Assembly: GCA_003488965.1 (NCBI GenBank)
Contig: DNJW01000011.1
Span: 1 to 6,674 of the forward strand
Length of the DNA: 6,674 bases
From: Lachnospiraceae bacterium
GTDB taxonomy: Bacteria; Bacillota; Clostridia; Lachnospirales; Lachnospiraceae
Direction of reading: 5' to 3'
Positions 1 through 5,585 of this stretch are shown piece after piece. The position numbers and the translations under genes were made by a program. The notes under the pieces are model-generated. The model ran no database searches and was not told the origin of the DNA. It was given only the letters and a program-made list of their open reading frames with translations. The stretch's first letter is position 1. Each line of letters opens with the position of its first letter.

Positions 1-50
1 TAATTGGAAAATCAGAGTTTCGCAGTTGACTAAATAATTAGAGACAAGAA

Positions 51-56
51 AGGAGG
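51..56 (+). promoter_or_regulatory. Ribosome binding site deciding the TTG start of the LytTR gene
   Basis: AGGAGG is a full Shine-Dalgarno match. It lies nine bases upstream of TTG 66 but has no spacing to TTG 57, so it favours the 145-residue form over the three-residue-longer form. No ATG is available near it. Confidence 0.7.
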
Positions 57-65
57 TTGTCCCCA

Positions 66-503
66 TTGAAAATAGAAGTGAGTATCAACGAGGCATATAC
101 AGAACCTAAGATTGTCATTTGCACCGATAAAATGACGGAGGAAATCAATGCAATTATTCAAAAACTGTCCTCGCATCCTCCATCCATTATTACCGGTTTC
201 CGGGATGAGAAGGCGGAAATACTGGAACCTTCCCAAATCATCCGCATTTACTCTGAAAACGGAAAGGTCTATGCCCAGACTGCAGAGGGAACCTATCGGC
301 TCCGTTTATGTCTGTATGAAATAGAAGAACGGCTTGACAAAACCTTTGTGCGGATATCCAATTCCGAAATCATCAGCCTGAAGAAAGTAAAAGGGTTCGA
401 CCTGAGTTTTTCCGGCACTATCTGCGTTACATTGGCCGGAGACATTGTAACCTATGTATCCAGACGCTATGTCCGTAAGATTAAACAAGTATTAGGAATC
501 TGA
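66..503 (+). CDS. LytTR-family DNA-binding transcriptional regulator
   Basis: This is a 145-residue protein whose C-terminal two thirds (about residues 47-145) looks like a LytTR DNA-binding domain. Seen directly: the QIIRIYSENGKVYA strand region, the YEIEERL helix, the FVRISNSEIISLKKV segment (94-108) and the C-terminal YVSRRYVRKIKQ (130-141), all in the usual order of the domain. The N-terminal 45 residues are not a CheY receiver, so this is the short single-domain type, not a two-component response regulator. I place the start at TTG 66 because AGGAGG at 51-56 lies nine bases before it; the in-frame TTG at 57 directly abuts the Shine-Dalgarno and is unlikely. The next gene encodes a DUF3021 membrane protein, a common partner of short LytTR proteins, and the partner may control the regulator's activity; that is family-based inference. 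Target genes are unknown. Confidence 0.88.
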   Translation: MKIEVSINEAYTEPKIVICTDKMTEEINAIIQKLSSHPPSIITGFRDEKAEILEPSQIIRIYSENGKVYAQTAEGTYRLRLCLYEIEERLDKTFVRISNSEIISLKKVKGFDLSFSGTICVTLAGDIVTYVSRRYVRKIKQVLGI

Positions 504-624
504 ATATCAAACGCAAAAGAAATCCTTATAACCAGGAAAGGCACATTCTTTCCCCATAAGCTTGCGTCCGCGCTGTATCCGTAAGCTTACTGCACACAAA
601 AAGCAGCGCAGAAATGAGGAAAAT

Positions 625-1098
625 ATGAAAAAAAGAATTATTGTTTACTGTCTTCTTGGAGCCCCTATCGGTTTAGCTATCAGCACATGGATTTCAATCA
701 TCATTTCCCTGACAATAGGTGACGGAAATTTCTATCCGGTTGTCCCTGAACTGATTAACGACTGCGGTTCCGAATTAAATGCCGTACTGCTCCAGACCCT
801 TTTATCCATGCTTTACGGCGCAGTCTTTGCAGGCACTTCCTTTATATGGAAGATTGACAGCTTTAGTCTGTTAAAACAGACCGTGCTTCACCTTTTAATC
901 TGTTCCCTTGCCACCTTCCCTATTGCCTACACAACCAGATGGATGAACCCTGACCTGAAAGGAATCCTCCTGTATTTCGGTACTTTCTTTTCCATATATG
1001 CCCTGATCTGGCTCTTCCTGTACCGCTCCATAAAAAAACGCATCCTACAGATAAATGCCAGACTGAAAGAAACCAATGATACTAATCTGTCCAGATAA
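625..1098 (+). CDS. DUF3021 family four-helix membrane protein
   Basis: This is a 157-residue integral membrane protein. Four hydrophobic segments can be seen at about residues 6-30, 52-74, 86-103 and 113-134, with a positively charged N-terminus (MKKR) and a basic C-terminal tail (RSIKKRILQINARLKE). The length, helix count, LGAPIGLAIS start and the position directly behind a LytTR gene fit the DUF3021 family. Members are known mainly as neighbours of short LytTR regulators and are thought to sequester or signal to them at the membrane; no enzyme activity is established. The frame is open upstream to TTG 562, but ATG 625 with GAGGA at 616-620 is the better start, since it begins right at the first membrane helix. 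The gene sits 121 bases behind the regulator and is probably co-transcribed. Its stop codon directly abuts the left arm of the palindromic element at 1099. Confidence 0.82.
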   Translation: MKKRIIVYCLLGAPIGLAISTWISIIISLTIGDGNFYPVVPELINDCGSELNAVLLQTLLSMLYGAVFAGTSFIWKIDSFSLLKQTVLHLLICSLATFPIAYTTRWMNPDLKGILLYFGTFFSIYALIWLFLYRSIKKRILQINARLKETNDTNLSR

Positions 1099-1287
1099 CA
1101 GTTTCTGCGTTAGTCAACAGTCCGCCCAGCCGGAAAACATATTTTTTAAGGAGCCTCTCAAAAAAAGCCAGCACTTGGCGAAGTTTTCTTGAGTCTAGTG
1201 CCTGTTGCGTTTTTTGTGAAGCGAAAGCGGGGCTTCCGTAAAAATATGTTTTCCGGCTGGGCGGACTGTTGACTAACGCAGAAACTG
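1099..1287. repeat. 189-bp palindromic element with 48-bp perfect inverted arms
   Basis: The left arm (1099-1146) and right arm (1240-1287) are perfect reverse complements over 48 bases. The left arm begins CAGTTTCTGCGTTAGTC and the right arm ends GACTAACGCAGAAACTG. Between them lie 93 bases with further partial pairing (GGAGCC 1150-1155 with GGCTTCC 1231-1237, and a nested hairpin at 1159-1216), so almost the whole element could fold into one long hairpin. It carries no transposase. I see no clear target-site duplication: ATCTG occurs near both ends (1085-1089, 1289-1293) but not at equal distance from them. It resembles a MITE or other small palindromic intergenic element placed exactly behind the DUF3021 stop codon. 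It may also work as a terminator or protect mRNA 3' ends. A leftward open frame runs through it but lacks a ribosome binding site. Confidence 0.85.
1159..1216. terminator. Possible bidirectional terminator inside the palindromic element
   Basis: An A-run (C plus seven A, 1159-1166) and a T-run (six T plus G, 1210-1216) flank an imperfect stem in which CAGCACT (1169-1175) pairs with AGTGCCTG (1197-1204) with one bulged C. A stem between A-rich and T-rich flanks is the form of a terminator that works in both directions. It would end the LytTR/DUF3021 transcript. The stem is imperfect and the loop long, so this is a moderate call. Confidence 0.4.
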
Positions 1288-1329
1288 CATCTGCTTCCCA
1301 CACTTTTTTCAACTAATTTCTTTTTCAAG

Positions 1330-1358
1330 TTGAAAGCCCTTCCTCATTATGTTATCAT
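1330..1358 (+). promoter_or_regulatory. Putative sigma-A promoter for the nitroreductase gene
   Basis: TTGAAA (1330-1335) and TATCAT (1353-1358) are separated by exactly 17 bases and match the -35 and -10 consensus in five of six and five of six positions. Transcription would start near 1365, giving a leader of about 113 bases that begins at the hairpin 1366-1380. The -35 box lies in the right half of the inverted repeat TTTCAACT-N13-AGTTGAAA (1307-1335), which could be an operator. Confidence 0.55.
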
Positions 1359-1365
1359 AAACAAA

Positions 1366-1405
1366 GAACGCGTTGCGTTCCTTTAATACATGCGTCTCAT
1401 GACGC
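1366..1405 (+). other. Two small hairpins in the nitroreductase leader
   Basis: GAACGC (1366-1371) pairs with GCGTTC (1375-1380) around GTT. GCGTC (1392-1396) pairs with GACGC (1401-1405) around TCAT. They lie at the very 5' end of the transcript predicted from the promoter at 1330-1358. Neither is followed by a convincing T-run, so I do not call them terminators. The rest of the leader to the ribosome binding site is A-rich and shows no riboswitch that I recognise. Confidence 0.45.
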
Positions 1406-1477
1406 GGTCCCTTATAAATAAATTAAAAGAAAAGTTCCCTGCGGAGCTTATGAAACAAGGATTAAAGGAGGTATCCA

Positions 1478-2017
1478 ATGACAGCAAAAGAATGCATAAA
1501 AGGACGCAGAAGTATCCGTAAATTCACCGGGCAGCCGATTGACCGTTCGCTGCTTGCAGAAATCATCGAAACGGCATCCTATTCCCCCAGCTGGAAAAAT
1601 ACACAGATTGCACGTTATATTGCCGTGGAAGGGGAACTGAAGGATAGGATTGCTGATGAATGTACTTCCGCTTATCCCAATAACGGAGCTATTATCAAAG
1701 GTGCCCCCATGCTGATTGTCATCACTTTTATCAAAAACAGATGCGGCTATGAAAGGGACGGTTCTTTTACCACAGCCAAAGGGGCTTCCTGGCAGATGTT
1801 CGATGCCGGCATTGCATCCCAATCTTTCTGTCTCGCCGCTTATGAGCAGGGAATCGGCAGCGTTATCCAAGGTATTTTTGATGATGAAAAGGTAGGCCAG
1901 CTCCTTAATCTTCCGGAGGACAGAGAAGTTGCCGCTCTCATTCCCATCGGCTACCCGGCAGAAGAACCGGCGGCACCGAGACGCAAACCGGTGGACGACT
2001 TATTATCTTATATGTAA
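1478..2017 (+). CDS. Nitroreductase family FMN-dependent oxidoreductase
   Basis: This 179-residue protein fits the small NAD(P)H-dependent, FMN-binding nitroreductase fold. Seen directly: the N-terminal GRRSIRKF (9-16) that contacts FMN phosphate in this family, SPSWKNTQ (36-43) equal to the usual SPS/NxQ flavin-contact segment, the long helix DAGIASQSFCLAAYEQGIGS (109-128), and the C-terminal IPIGYPAEEPAAPRRKP (155-171) with the conserved GYP motif. Members reduce nitro compounds, quinones or flavins, act in the cytosol, and usually form dimers; the natural substrate cannot be told here. It has no iron-sulfur domain. ATG 1478 is preceded by AAAGGAGG at 1464-1471, a strong site. The gene appears to be a single transcription unit, with a promoter at 1330-1358 and a terminator at 2069-2101. 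Confidence 0.9.
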   Translation: MTAKECIKGRRSIRKFTGQPIDRSLLAEIIETASYSPSWKNTQIARYIAVEGELKDRIADECTSAYPNNGAIIKGAPMLIVITFIKNRCGYERDGSFTTAKGASWQMFDAGIASQSFCLAAYEQGIGSVIQGIFDDEKVGQLLNLPEDREVAALIPIGYPAEEPAAPRRKPVDDLLSYM

Positions 2018-2068
2018 AGAAAAACAACGGATGACACGCTTTGCGGAACATCCCGCGTTAACAGATAC

Positions 2069-2101
2069 AAATCGAAGGGAAGTTATTTCTCTTCGATTTT
2101 G
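2069..2101 (+). terminator. Intrinsic terminator of the nitroreductase gene
   Basis: A stem of about 13 pairs with one G-T wobble joins AAATCGAAGGGAA (2069-2081) and TTCTCTTCGATTT (2087-2099) around a five-base loop, and ends in TTTTG. It lies 51 bases after the nitroreductase stop. The U-run is short but the stem is long, so termination is likely. Confidence 0.65.
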
Positions 2102-2112
2102 TTACGAATAAA

Positions 2113-2133
2113 AAAGAGTGCGAAGCACTCTTT
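2113..2133. terminator. Hairpin with leftward U-run; possible minus-strand terminator
   Basis: AAAGAGTGC (2113-2121) and GCACTCTTT (2125-2133) form a perfect nine-pair stem around GAA. Six A bases (2110-2115) run into its left arm, so read on the minus strand the stem is followed by a T-run, the standard form of an intrinsic terminator. It could stop antisense transcription coming from pyrB. On the plus strand only three T follow. Confidence 0.5.
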
Positions 2134-2134
2134 G

Positions 2135-2155
2135 CAAGTTCGCATTGCGAACTTG
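2135..2155. repeat. Palindrome overlapping the pyrB -35 region
   Basis: CAAGTTCGC (2135-2143) and GCGAACTTG (2147-2155) form a perfect nine-pair inverted repeat around ATT, directly after the hairpin 2113-2133. Its right end overlaps the predicted -35 box of pyrB (2153-2158). It could be an operator or, if transcribed, a second leader hairpin. Confidence 0.5.
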
Positions 2156-2181
2156 TGAATGCATGCGTCTTTTAGCATAAT
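2153..2181 (+). promoter_or_regulatory. Putative promoter of pyrBI
   Basis: TTGTGA (2153-2158) and CATAAT (2176-2181) are 17 bases apart and match consensus at four and five of six positions. The start would fall near 2188, leaving a leader of only about 26 bases before pyrB. A perfect TATAAT at 2189-2194 is also present, but it lies too close to the ribosome binding site (AAGGA, 2201-2205) and has no -35 box. I see no PyrR-type binding loop in this short leader. Confidence 0.45.
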
Positions 2182-2213
2182 TTCCGTATATAATTTCAGA
2201 AAGGATTTTCATC

Positions 2214-3131
2214 ATGAGACATTTAATGAGCCCTCTTGATTTCACAGTAGAGGAACTGGACAAGCTTTTCGACTTGGCCAATGATATTGAAAACAATATG
2301 GAAAAATATTCCAAGAAATGTGAAGGCAAAAAGCTTGCCACTTGTTTTTATGAGCCCAGCACACGGACAAGACTCAGCTTTGAAGCGGCTATGCTGAACC
2401 TCGGCGGAAGCGTCATCGGTTTTTCCGATGCAGGCTCTTCTTCCGCTTCCAAAGGAGAAAGCGTATCCGATACTATCCGGGTCATCTCCTGCTTTGCTGA
2501 TATCTGCGCCATGCGCCATCATAAGGAAGGCGCCCCTATGGTAGCTGCCGAAAAGTCTTCTATTCCGGTCATCAATGCCGGGGACGGCGGACACCAGCAT
2601 CCTACCCAGACCCTGACGGATCTGCTTACCATCCGCTCCTTGAAAGGCCGTTTAGGAAATTTTACCATTGGACTTTGCGGGGATTTGAAATTCGGCAGAA
2701 CTGTCCATTCCCTGATTAATGCGCTGATACGCTATCCCAACATCCATTTTATCTTTATTTCGCCTCAGGAATTGCGGGTTCCCGATTATATCACGGAAAT
2801 GCTGAAAGAACAGAATATTCCTTACGAAGAAGTGATACGGCTGGAAGATATTATGCCCCGGCTGGATTTTCTTTATATGACAAGGGTACAGAGAGAACGT
2901 TTCTTCAACGAAGAAGACTATGTCCGTTTGAAGGATTTTTATATACTGAATAAAGAAAAAATGGCATTGGCCAAAAAGGATATGCTGGTTCTTCATCCTC
3001 TTCCCCGGGTAAACGAAATCTCTGTGGAGGTGGACGATGACCCCAGGGCCGCTTATTTTAAACAAGTGCAGTACGGCGTATATGTGCGGATGGCACTGAT
3101 TCTTACCCTGCTCGGAATGGAAAACCTATAA
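2214..3131 (+). CDS. pyrB: Aspartate carbamoyltransferase, catalytic chain
   Basis: This cytosolic enzyme joins carbamoyl phosphate and L-aspartate to give N-carbamoyl-L-aspartate, the committed step of de novo pyrimidine synthesis. At 305 residues it has the usual full length. Conserved active-site segments are all visible: STRTRLSFE (49-57) for carbamoyl phosphate, the 76-82 loop SSASKGE from the neighbouring subunit, HQHPTQTL (127-134), [11 protein letters not shown] (157-167), TRVQRERF (223-230) for aspartate, and HPLPRVNEI (261-269). The C-terminal [16 protein letters not shown] is typical of the family. ATG 2214 has AAGGA at 2201-2205. pyrI follows after 18 bases, with its ribosome binding site overlapping the pyrB stop, so the two are co-translated from one mRNA and should form the catalytic-regulatory holoenzyme. 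No key residue is missing. Confidence 0.98.
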   Translation: MRHLMSPLDFTVEELDKLFDLANDIENNMEKYSKKCEGKKLATCFYEPSTRTRLSFEAAMLNLGGSVIGFSDAGSSSASKGESVSDTIRVISCFADICAMRHHKEGAPMVAAEKSSIPVINAGDGGHQHPTQTLTDLLTIRSLKGRLGNFTIGLCGDLKFGRTVHSLINALIRYPNIHFIFISPQELRVPDYITEMLKEQNIPYEEVIRLEDIMPRLDFLYMTRVQRERFFNEEDYVRLKDFYILNKEKMALAKKDMLVLHPLPRVNEISVEVDDDPRAAYFKQVQYGVYVRMALILTLLGMENL

Positions 3132-3149
3132 AGGAGGTATACTTATACT

Positions 3150-3581
3150 ATGTTAAATGTAGGAAAAATTGAAGAAGGTTTTGTTTTAGACCATATAGAA
3201 GCCGGAAAAAGCCTTTCCATTTACCATCATCTTCAGCTTGACAAACTGGACTGTACTGTTGCTATTATTAAAAATGCAAGAAGCAATAAAATGGGAAAAA
3301 AGGATATCCTAAAGGTGGAATGCGATATCAACACCCTTGATTTGGATGTACTGGCTTTTATCGACCATAACATTACGGTAAATGTCATCAAGGACGGGGA
3401 AATTGTGGACAAGAAGGAACTTGCCCTTCCCAAGGAAATCCATAACATTATTAAATGCAAGAATCCCCGGTGCATTACCTCCATCGAACAAGGGCTGCCC
3501 CACATTTTCATCCTTTCCGATGAGAAAAAAGAAATCTACCGCTGCAAGTACTGCGAAGAAAAATGCAGCAAACGGTTTTAA
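3150..3581 (+). CDS. pyrI: Aspartate carbamoyltransferase, regulatory chain
   Basis: This 143-residue protein is the regulatory subunit that binds PyrB trimers and makes the enzyme sensitive to nucleotides (CTP and UTP inhibition, ATP activation in the well-studied enterobacterial enzyme). The N-terminal allosteric domain (about 1-98) begins MLNVGKIEEGFVLDHIEAGKS, with NKMGKKDILKVE (46-57) as in the nucleotide-binding part. The C-terminal zinc domain holds Cys103 and Cys108 (CKNPRC) and Cys132 and Cys135 (CKYC), the full four-cysteine site needed for contact with PyrB. The length matches the short, separate PyrI of clostridia. ATG 3150 is preceded by AAAGGAGG (3130-3137), twelve bases away, a slightly long but workable spacing. 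Whether it responds to CTP exactly as in E. coli is not shown by the sequence. Confidence 0.96.
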   Translation: MLNVGKIEEGFVLDHIEAGKSLSIYHHLQLDKLDCTVAIIKNARSNKMGKKDILKVECDINTLDLDVLAFIDHNITVNVIKDGEIVDKKELALPKEIHNIIKCKNPRCITSIEQGLPHIFILSDEKKEIYRCKYCEEKCSKRF

Positions 3582-3589
3582 CAAAACCG
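3573..3589 (+). terminator. Weak hairpin across the pyrI stop codon
   Basis: CGGTTTT (3573-3579) and AAAACCG (3583-3589) form a seven-pair stem around AAC, and CTTTATATT follows. The stem includes the pyrI stop codon (3579-3581). It could partly end the pyrBI mRNA before the PHP gene or protect its 3' end. The A/T-rich stem and broken T-run make it a weak terminator at best. Confidence 0.3.
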
Positions 3590-3651
3590 CTTTATATTCC
3601 AATATCCGCCGGCCGGTTCCCTTATCTGCCGGCAAAGAAAGAAGGTACAAT

Positions 3652-4524
3652 TTGAAACTGGATATGCACTGTCATACAAAAGAAGGTTCCCTGGACGGCA
3701 AAATCACTCTTTATGAAACCATCGTTACACTCCGCCAAAAAGGATACCAGGGTATGCTCATCACCGACCATAACTCTTATAAGGCATACCGTCATTACAA
3801 AAAGAATATCGAAAATACGGACAAGGATTTTGAAGATTTTACAGTCCTGAAAGGCATTGAATACGATACTATTGACGCGGGACATATTATTGTCGTCATG
3901 CCCACAGGCGTAAAACTTCCCATTTTGGAATTAAGAGGTCTTCCGGTCAATCTGCTGATTGATATCGTCCATCATTTCGGGGGCATATTGGGGCCTGCCC
4001 ATCCCTGCGGGGAAAAATATTTAAGCCTGATGAATACCAGACGGGGCAAAAAATCAAGGAGCCTGATGGCACGCTTCGATTTTGTCGAAACCTATAATGC
4101 CTGCGAATCTTCCCAGTCGAACCATGCGGCAGCCGAACTTGCCAGACACTATAATAAACCGGGAACAGGAGGCAGCGATTCCCATAAGGAGCTTTGCGTC
4201 GGCATGGGCTATACGGTAATTGATTCGGAAATCAAAAACGAAACCGACCTTATTCATGCCATCCGCTCCGATACTGCCATTTCTTCCGGCGGGGAACCCT
4301 ATATGTTTACCACAAAACAGAAAATCGGGCGCATCAATAATGTTCTGGTTTATTCCTTCTGGCTCTACAACAAATTTCTGGCACTGTACAAACGCCATAA
4401 ACGCAAAGCGGAACTGAAGGAAAACAAACTTTACCAATACTCCTCCGGCCATAAGCGTTTCCGCAGAAAATGGCATATATCACACACTGCCGGCAACAGC
4501 TATTCCCGCCAGAAGGGAGCATGA
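3652..4524 (+). CDS. PHP-domain metal-dependent phosphoesterase-like protein
   Basis: This 290-residue protein belongs to the PHP (polymerase and histidinol phosphatase) superfamily, which hydrolyses phosphoesters using two or three metal ions. All metal-binding positions can be seen: MHCH (His6, His8), TDHN (Asp39, His40), KGIEYD (Glu70), GHIIVV (His78), GPAHP (His117) and GSDSH (Asp176, His178). The PHP domain ends near residue 215. The tail (about 225-290) is rich in Lys, Arg and Tyr with no motif I know. I chose TTG 3652 because GAAGG lies at 3641-3645 and the protein then starts MKLDMHCH, right at the first motif, as in relatives; ATG 3664 would remove the first motif's lead strand, and an ATG at 3382 would overlap nearly all of the pyrI zinc domain. 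The gene is 70 bases behind pyrI, so co-transcription is possible. The substrate is unknown. Confidence 0.85.
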   Translation: MKLDMHCHTKEGSLDGKITLYETIVTLRQKGYQGMLITDHNSYKAYRHYKKNIENTDKDFEDFTVLKGIEYDTIDAGHIIVVMPTGVKLPILELRGLPVNLLIDIVHHFGGILGPAHPCGEKYLSLMNTRRGKKSRSLMARFDFVETYNACESSQSNHAAAELARHYNKPGTGGSDSHKELCVGMGYTVIDSEIKNETDLIHAIRSDTAISSGGEPYMFTTKQKIGRINNVLVYSFWLYNKFLALYKRHKRKAELKENKLYQYSSGHKRFRRKWHISHTAGNSYSRQKGA

Positions 4525-4545
4525 AAACCCAGTTTTTTATATGAT

Positions 4546-4599
4546 AGGATTCGGGTGCCATCAGCAACTTTCATATATGGCTTTTGACACCCGAATCTT
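4546..4599. terminator. Hairpin between convergent genes, probable terminator
   Basis: GATTCGGGTG (4548-4557) and CACCCGAATC (4588-4597) form a perfect ten-pair stem, extended by A-T and G-T pairs outside. Inside, GCCAT (4557-4561) can pair with ATGGC (4577-4581). On the plus strand T-rich sequence follows. It lies just after the PHP gene and just after the end of the CmpB-like gene on the other strand, so it may serve both, though the T-run is poor on the minus side. Confidence 0.6.
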
Positions 4600-4606
4600 T
4601 ATGCCT

Positions 4607-5521
4607 TTATTTTTTTATCCTTTCATCCGCCGCTTCCTTCAATTCCTGAAGCGTATCCCTAAACCGCCTCGATACCATTGACGGATTCCCTTTCAGAAGC
4701 TGCCGTCTGTAAAAGTCTTTCATGTTTCTAAGCTGAATCCGGTTTTCCACATTCATCCTATACTTCATACGCAAATCCTGAATTTCTTCCTTTATGCTGT
4801 CAGAATAAGAAGAAACACCGTTTTGGATTCTTTCATTCAGATGGCTCAGCCGTTCTTCCATATCCTCCATCAGCTCATCCGCCCTCTGACTGCGCTCCTG
4901 TTTCTTTACTTCCCGTTCTTCATTGGACAGCGCAATAATAACATCCAGCCGTTTCTGCATACGCTCCAGTTCCATTCTGGCCGCTTCCATCTTAACAAGG
5001 ATATCGCGCAAATCAATCGCAGCCTTAAAGGACAAGGTGAAATCCGCCACAATAACAATTGTCAGCACCAGCGTCACCGCCCCAAGAATCCCTTCCGGTA
5101 TGGCAAGCACTGCTTCTTCTACCGGTTTATGAACTACTCTGGTCATTAAAATCGTAAGGCCGCCCCATGCCAGCGTAGAGCTTAGGCAGATATGGCCCTG
5201 GAAGTTAAATTTTTGGTTGGAATAATCCCAATATCTTACCTTGAACAAGGCTTCCATGGCAACTCCCGTCACATATTCCAAGGCAGTCGCTCCGATACAG
5301 CCTGCTATATAAGTAAGCAGCAGATTATGCTGAAAAGGCATGGACACAATAAGCATCATTACCGCACCGCTTCCATATAACGGAAGAAACGGTCCCCGCA
5401 TAAATCCCCGGTTCACCGGATGCCTATTCTTTATAGATACATAGGATGATTCAAAACACCATCCAAAAAAGCAATAAAAATAGAAGATAAACAGCCATTG
5501 TGCCATCGTATATGAATACAT
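4607..5521 (-). CDS. CmpB-like (PF06541) membrane protein with C-terminal coiled coil
   Basis: This is a 304-residue protein in two parts. Residues 1-165 form a membrane domain with hydrophobic segments at about 7-25, 48-62, 66-88, 112-130 and 142-162 and the family motifs FESSYVSIKNR (23-33), VNRGFMRGPFLPLYG (36-50), LEYVTGVAMEALFKVRYWDYS (81-101) and GHICL (109-113). These mark the PF06541 family, labelled 'putative ABC transporter permease', although no ATPase or substrate is established and none is encoded nearby. Residues 165-304 are highly charged, rich in Glu, Lys, Arg and Leu, and read as a long cytoplasmic helix or coiled coil. ATG 5519-5521 is preceded on the minus strand by AAAGGAGGAGGG, a strong site. 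It follows ylmH after 64 bases on the same strand and is probably in its operon. Function is unknown; the transporter label should be taken with care. Confidence 0.85.
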   Translation of the reverse strand: MYSYTMAQWLFIFYFYCFFGWCFESSYVSIKNRHPVNRGFMRGPFLPLYGSGAVMMLIVSMPFQHNLLLTYIAGCIGATALEYVTGVAMEALFKVRYWDYSNQKFNFQGHICLSSTLAWGGLTILMTRVVHKPVEEAVLAIPEGILGAVTLVLTIVIVADFTLSFKAAIDLRDILVKMEAARMELERMQKRLDVIIALSNEEREVKKQERSQRADELMEDMEERLSHLNERIQNGVSSYSDSIKEEIQDLRMKYRMNVENRIQLRNMKDFYRRQLLKGNPSMVSRRFRDTLQELKEAADERIKK

Positions 5522-5585
5522 AGCCCTCCTCCTTTGTTTTTATCCCGTTTTCTGCAGCCGGAACCTTTCTGCCGGACTCCGGTTT

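Noticed and set aside
23..40. Possible LytTR autoregulatory site or promoter (GCAGTTGAC, TTGACT) upstream of the first gene
   Set aside because: Only one half-site-like match is present, and no -10 box lies at proper spacing before the ribosome binding site; too little upstream sequence is visible.
562..624. Upstream start of the DUF3021 gene at TTG 562
   Set aside because: The extra residues are basic and without family likeness; ATG 625 has GAGGA and begins at the first membrane helix.
1082..1312. Minus-strand frame as a real protein gene
   Set aside because: It starts with TTG without a Shine-Dalgarno site and is made almost wholly of the palindromic element, so it is kept as an observation, not a gene.
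1450..1521. Short leader peptide beginning ATG AAA CAA GGA before the nitroreductase start
   Set aside because: It overlaps the nitroreductase start, has a poor ribosome binding site and no regulatory codon run.
1448..1870. 140-codon minus-strand frame opposite the nitroreductase
   Set aside because: It mirrors a clearly conserved nitroreductase and has no recognisable domain, so it is a shadow frame.
2652..3065. 137-codon minus-strand frame opposite pyrB
   Set aside because: It lies wholly within pyrB, whose protein is conserved over its full length.
3608..3633. GCCGGC inverted repeat between pyrI and the PHP gene as a terminator
   Set aside because: The six-pair stem is followed by CAAAGAAA, not a T-run, so it is not a terminator; it may be chance.
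3382..3651. Longer PHP protein starting at ATG 3382
   Set aside because: The added 90 codons lie mostly inside pyrI in another frame and show no domain. TTG 3652 has a ribosome binding site and starts at the first PHP motif.
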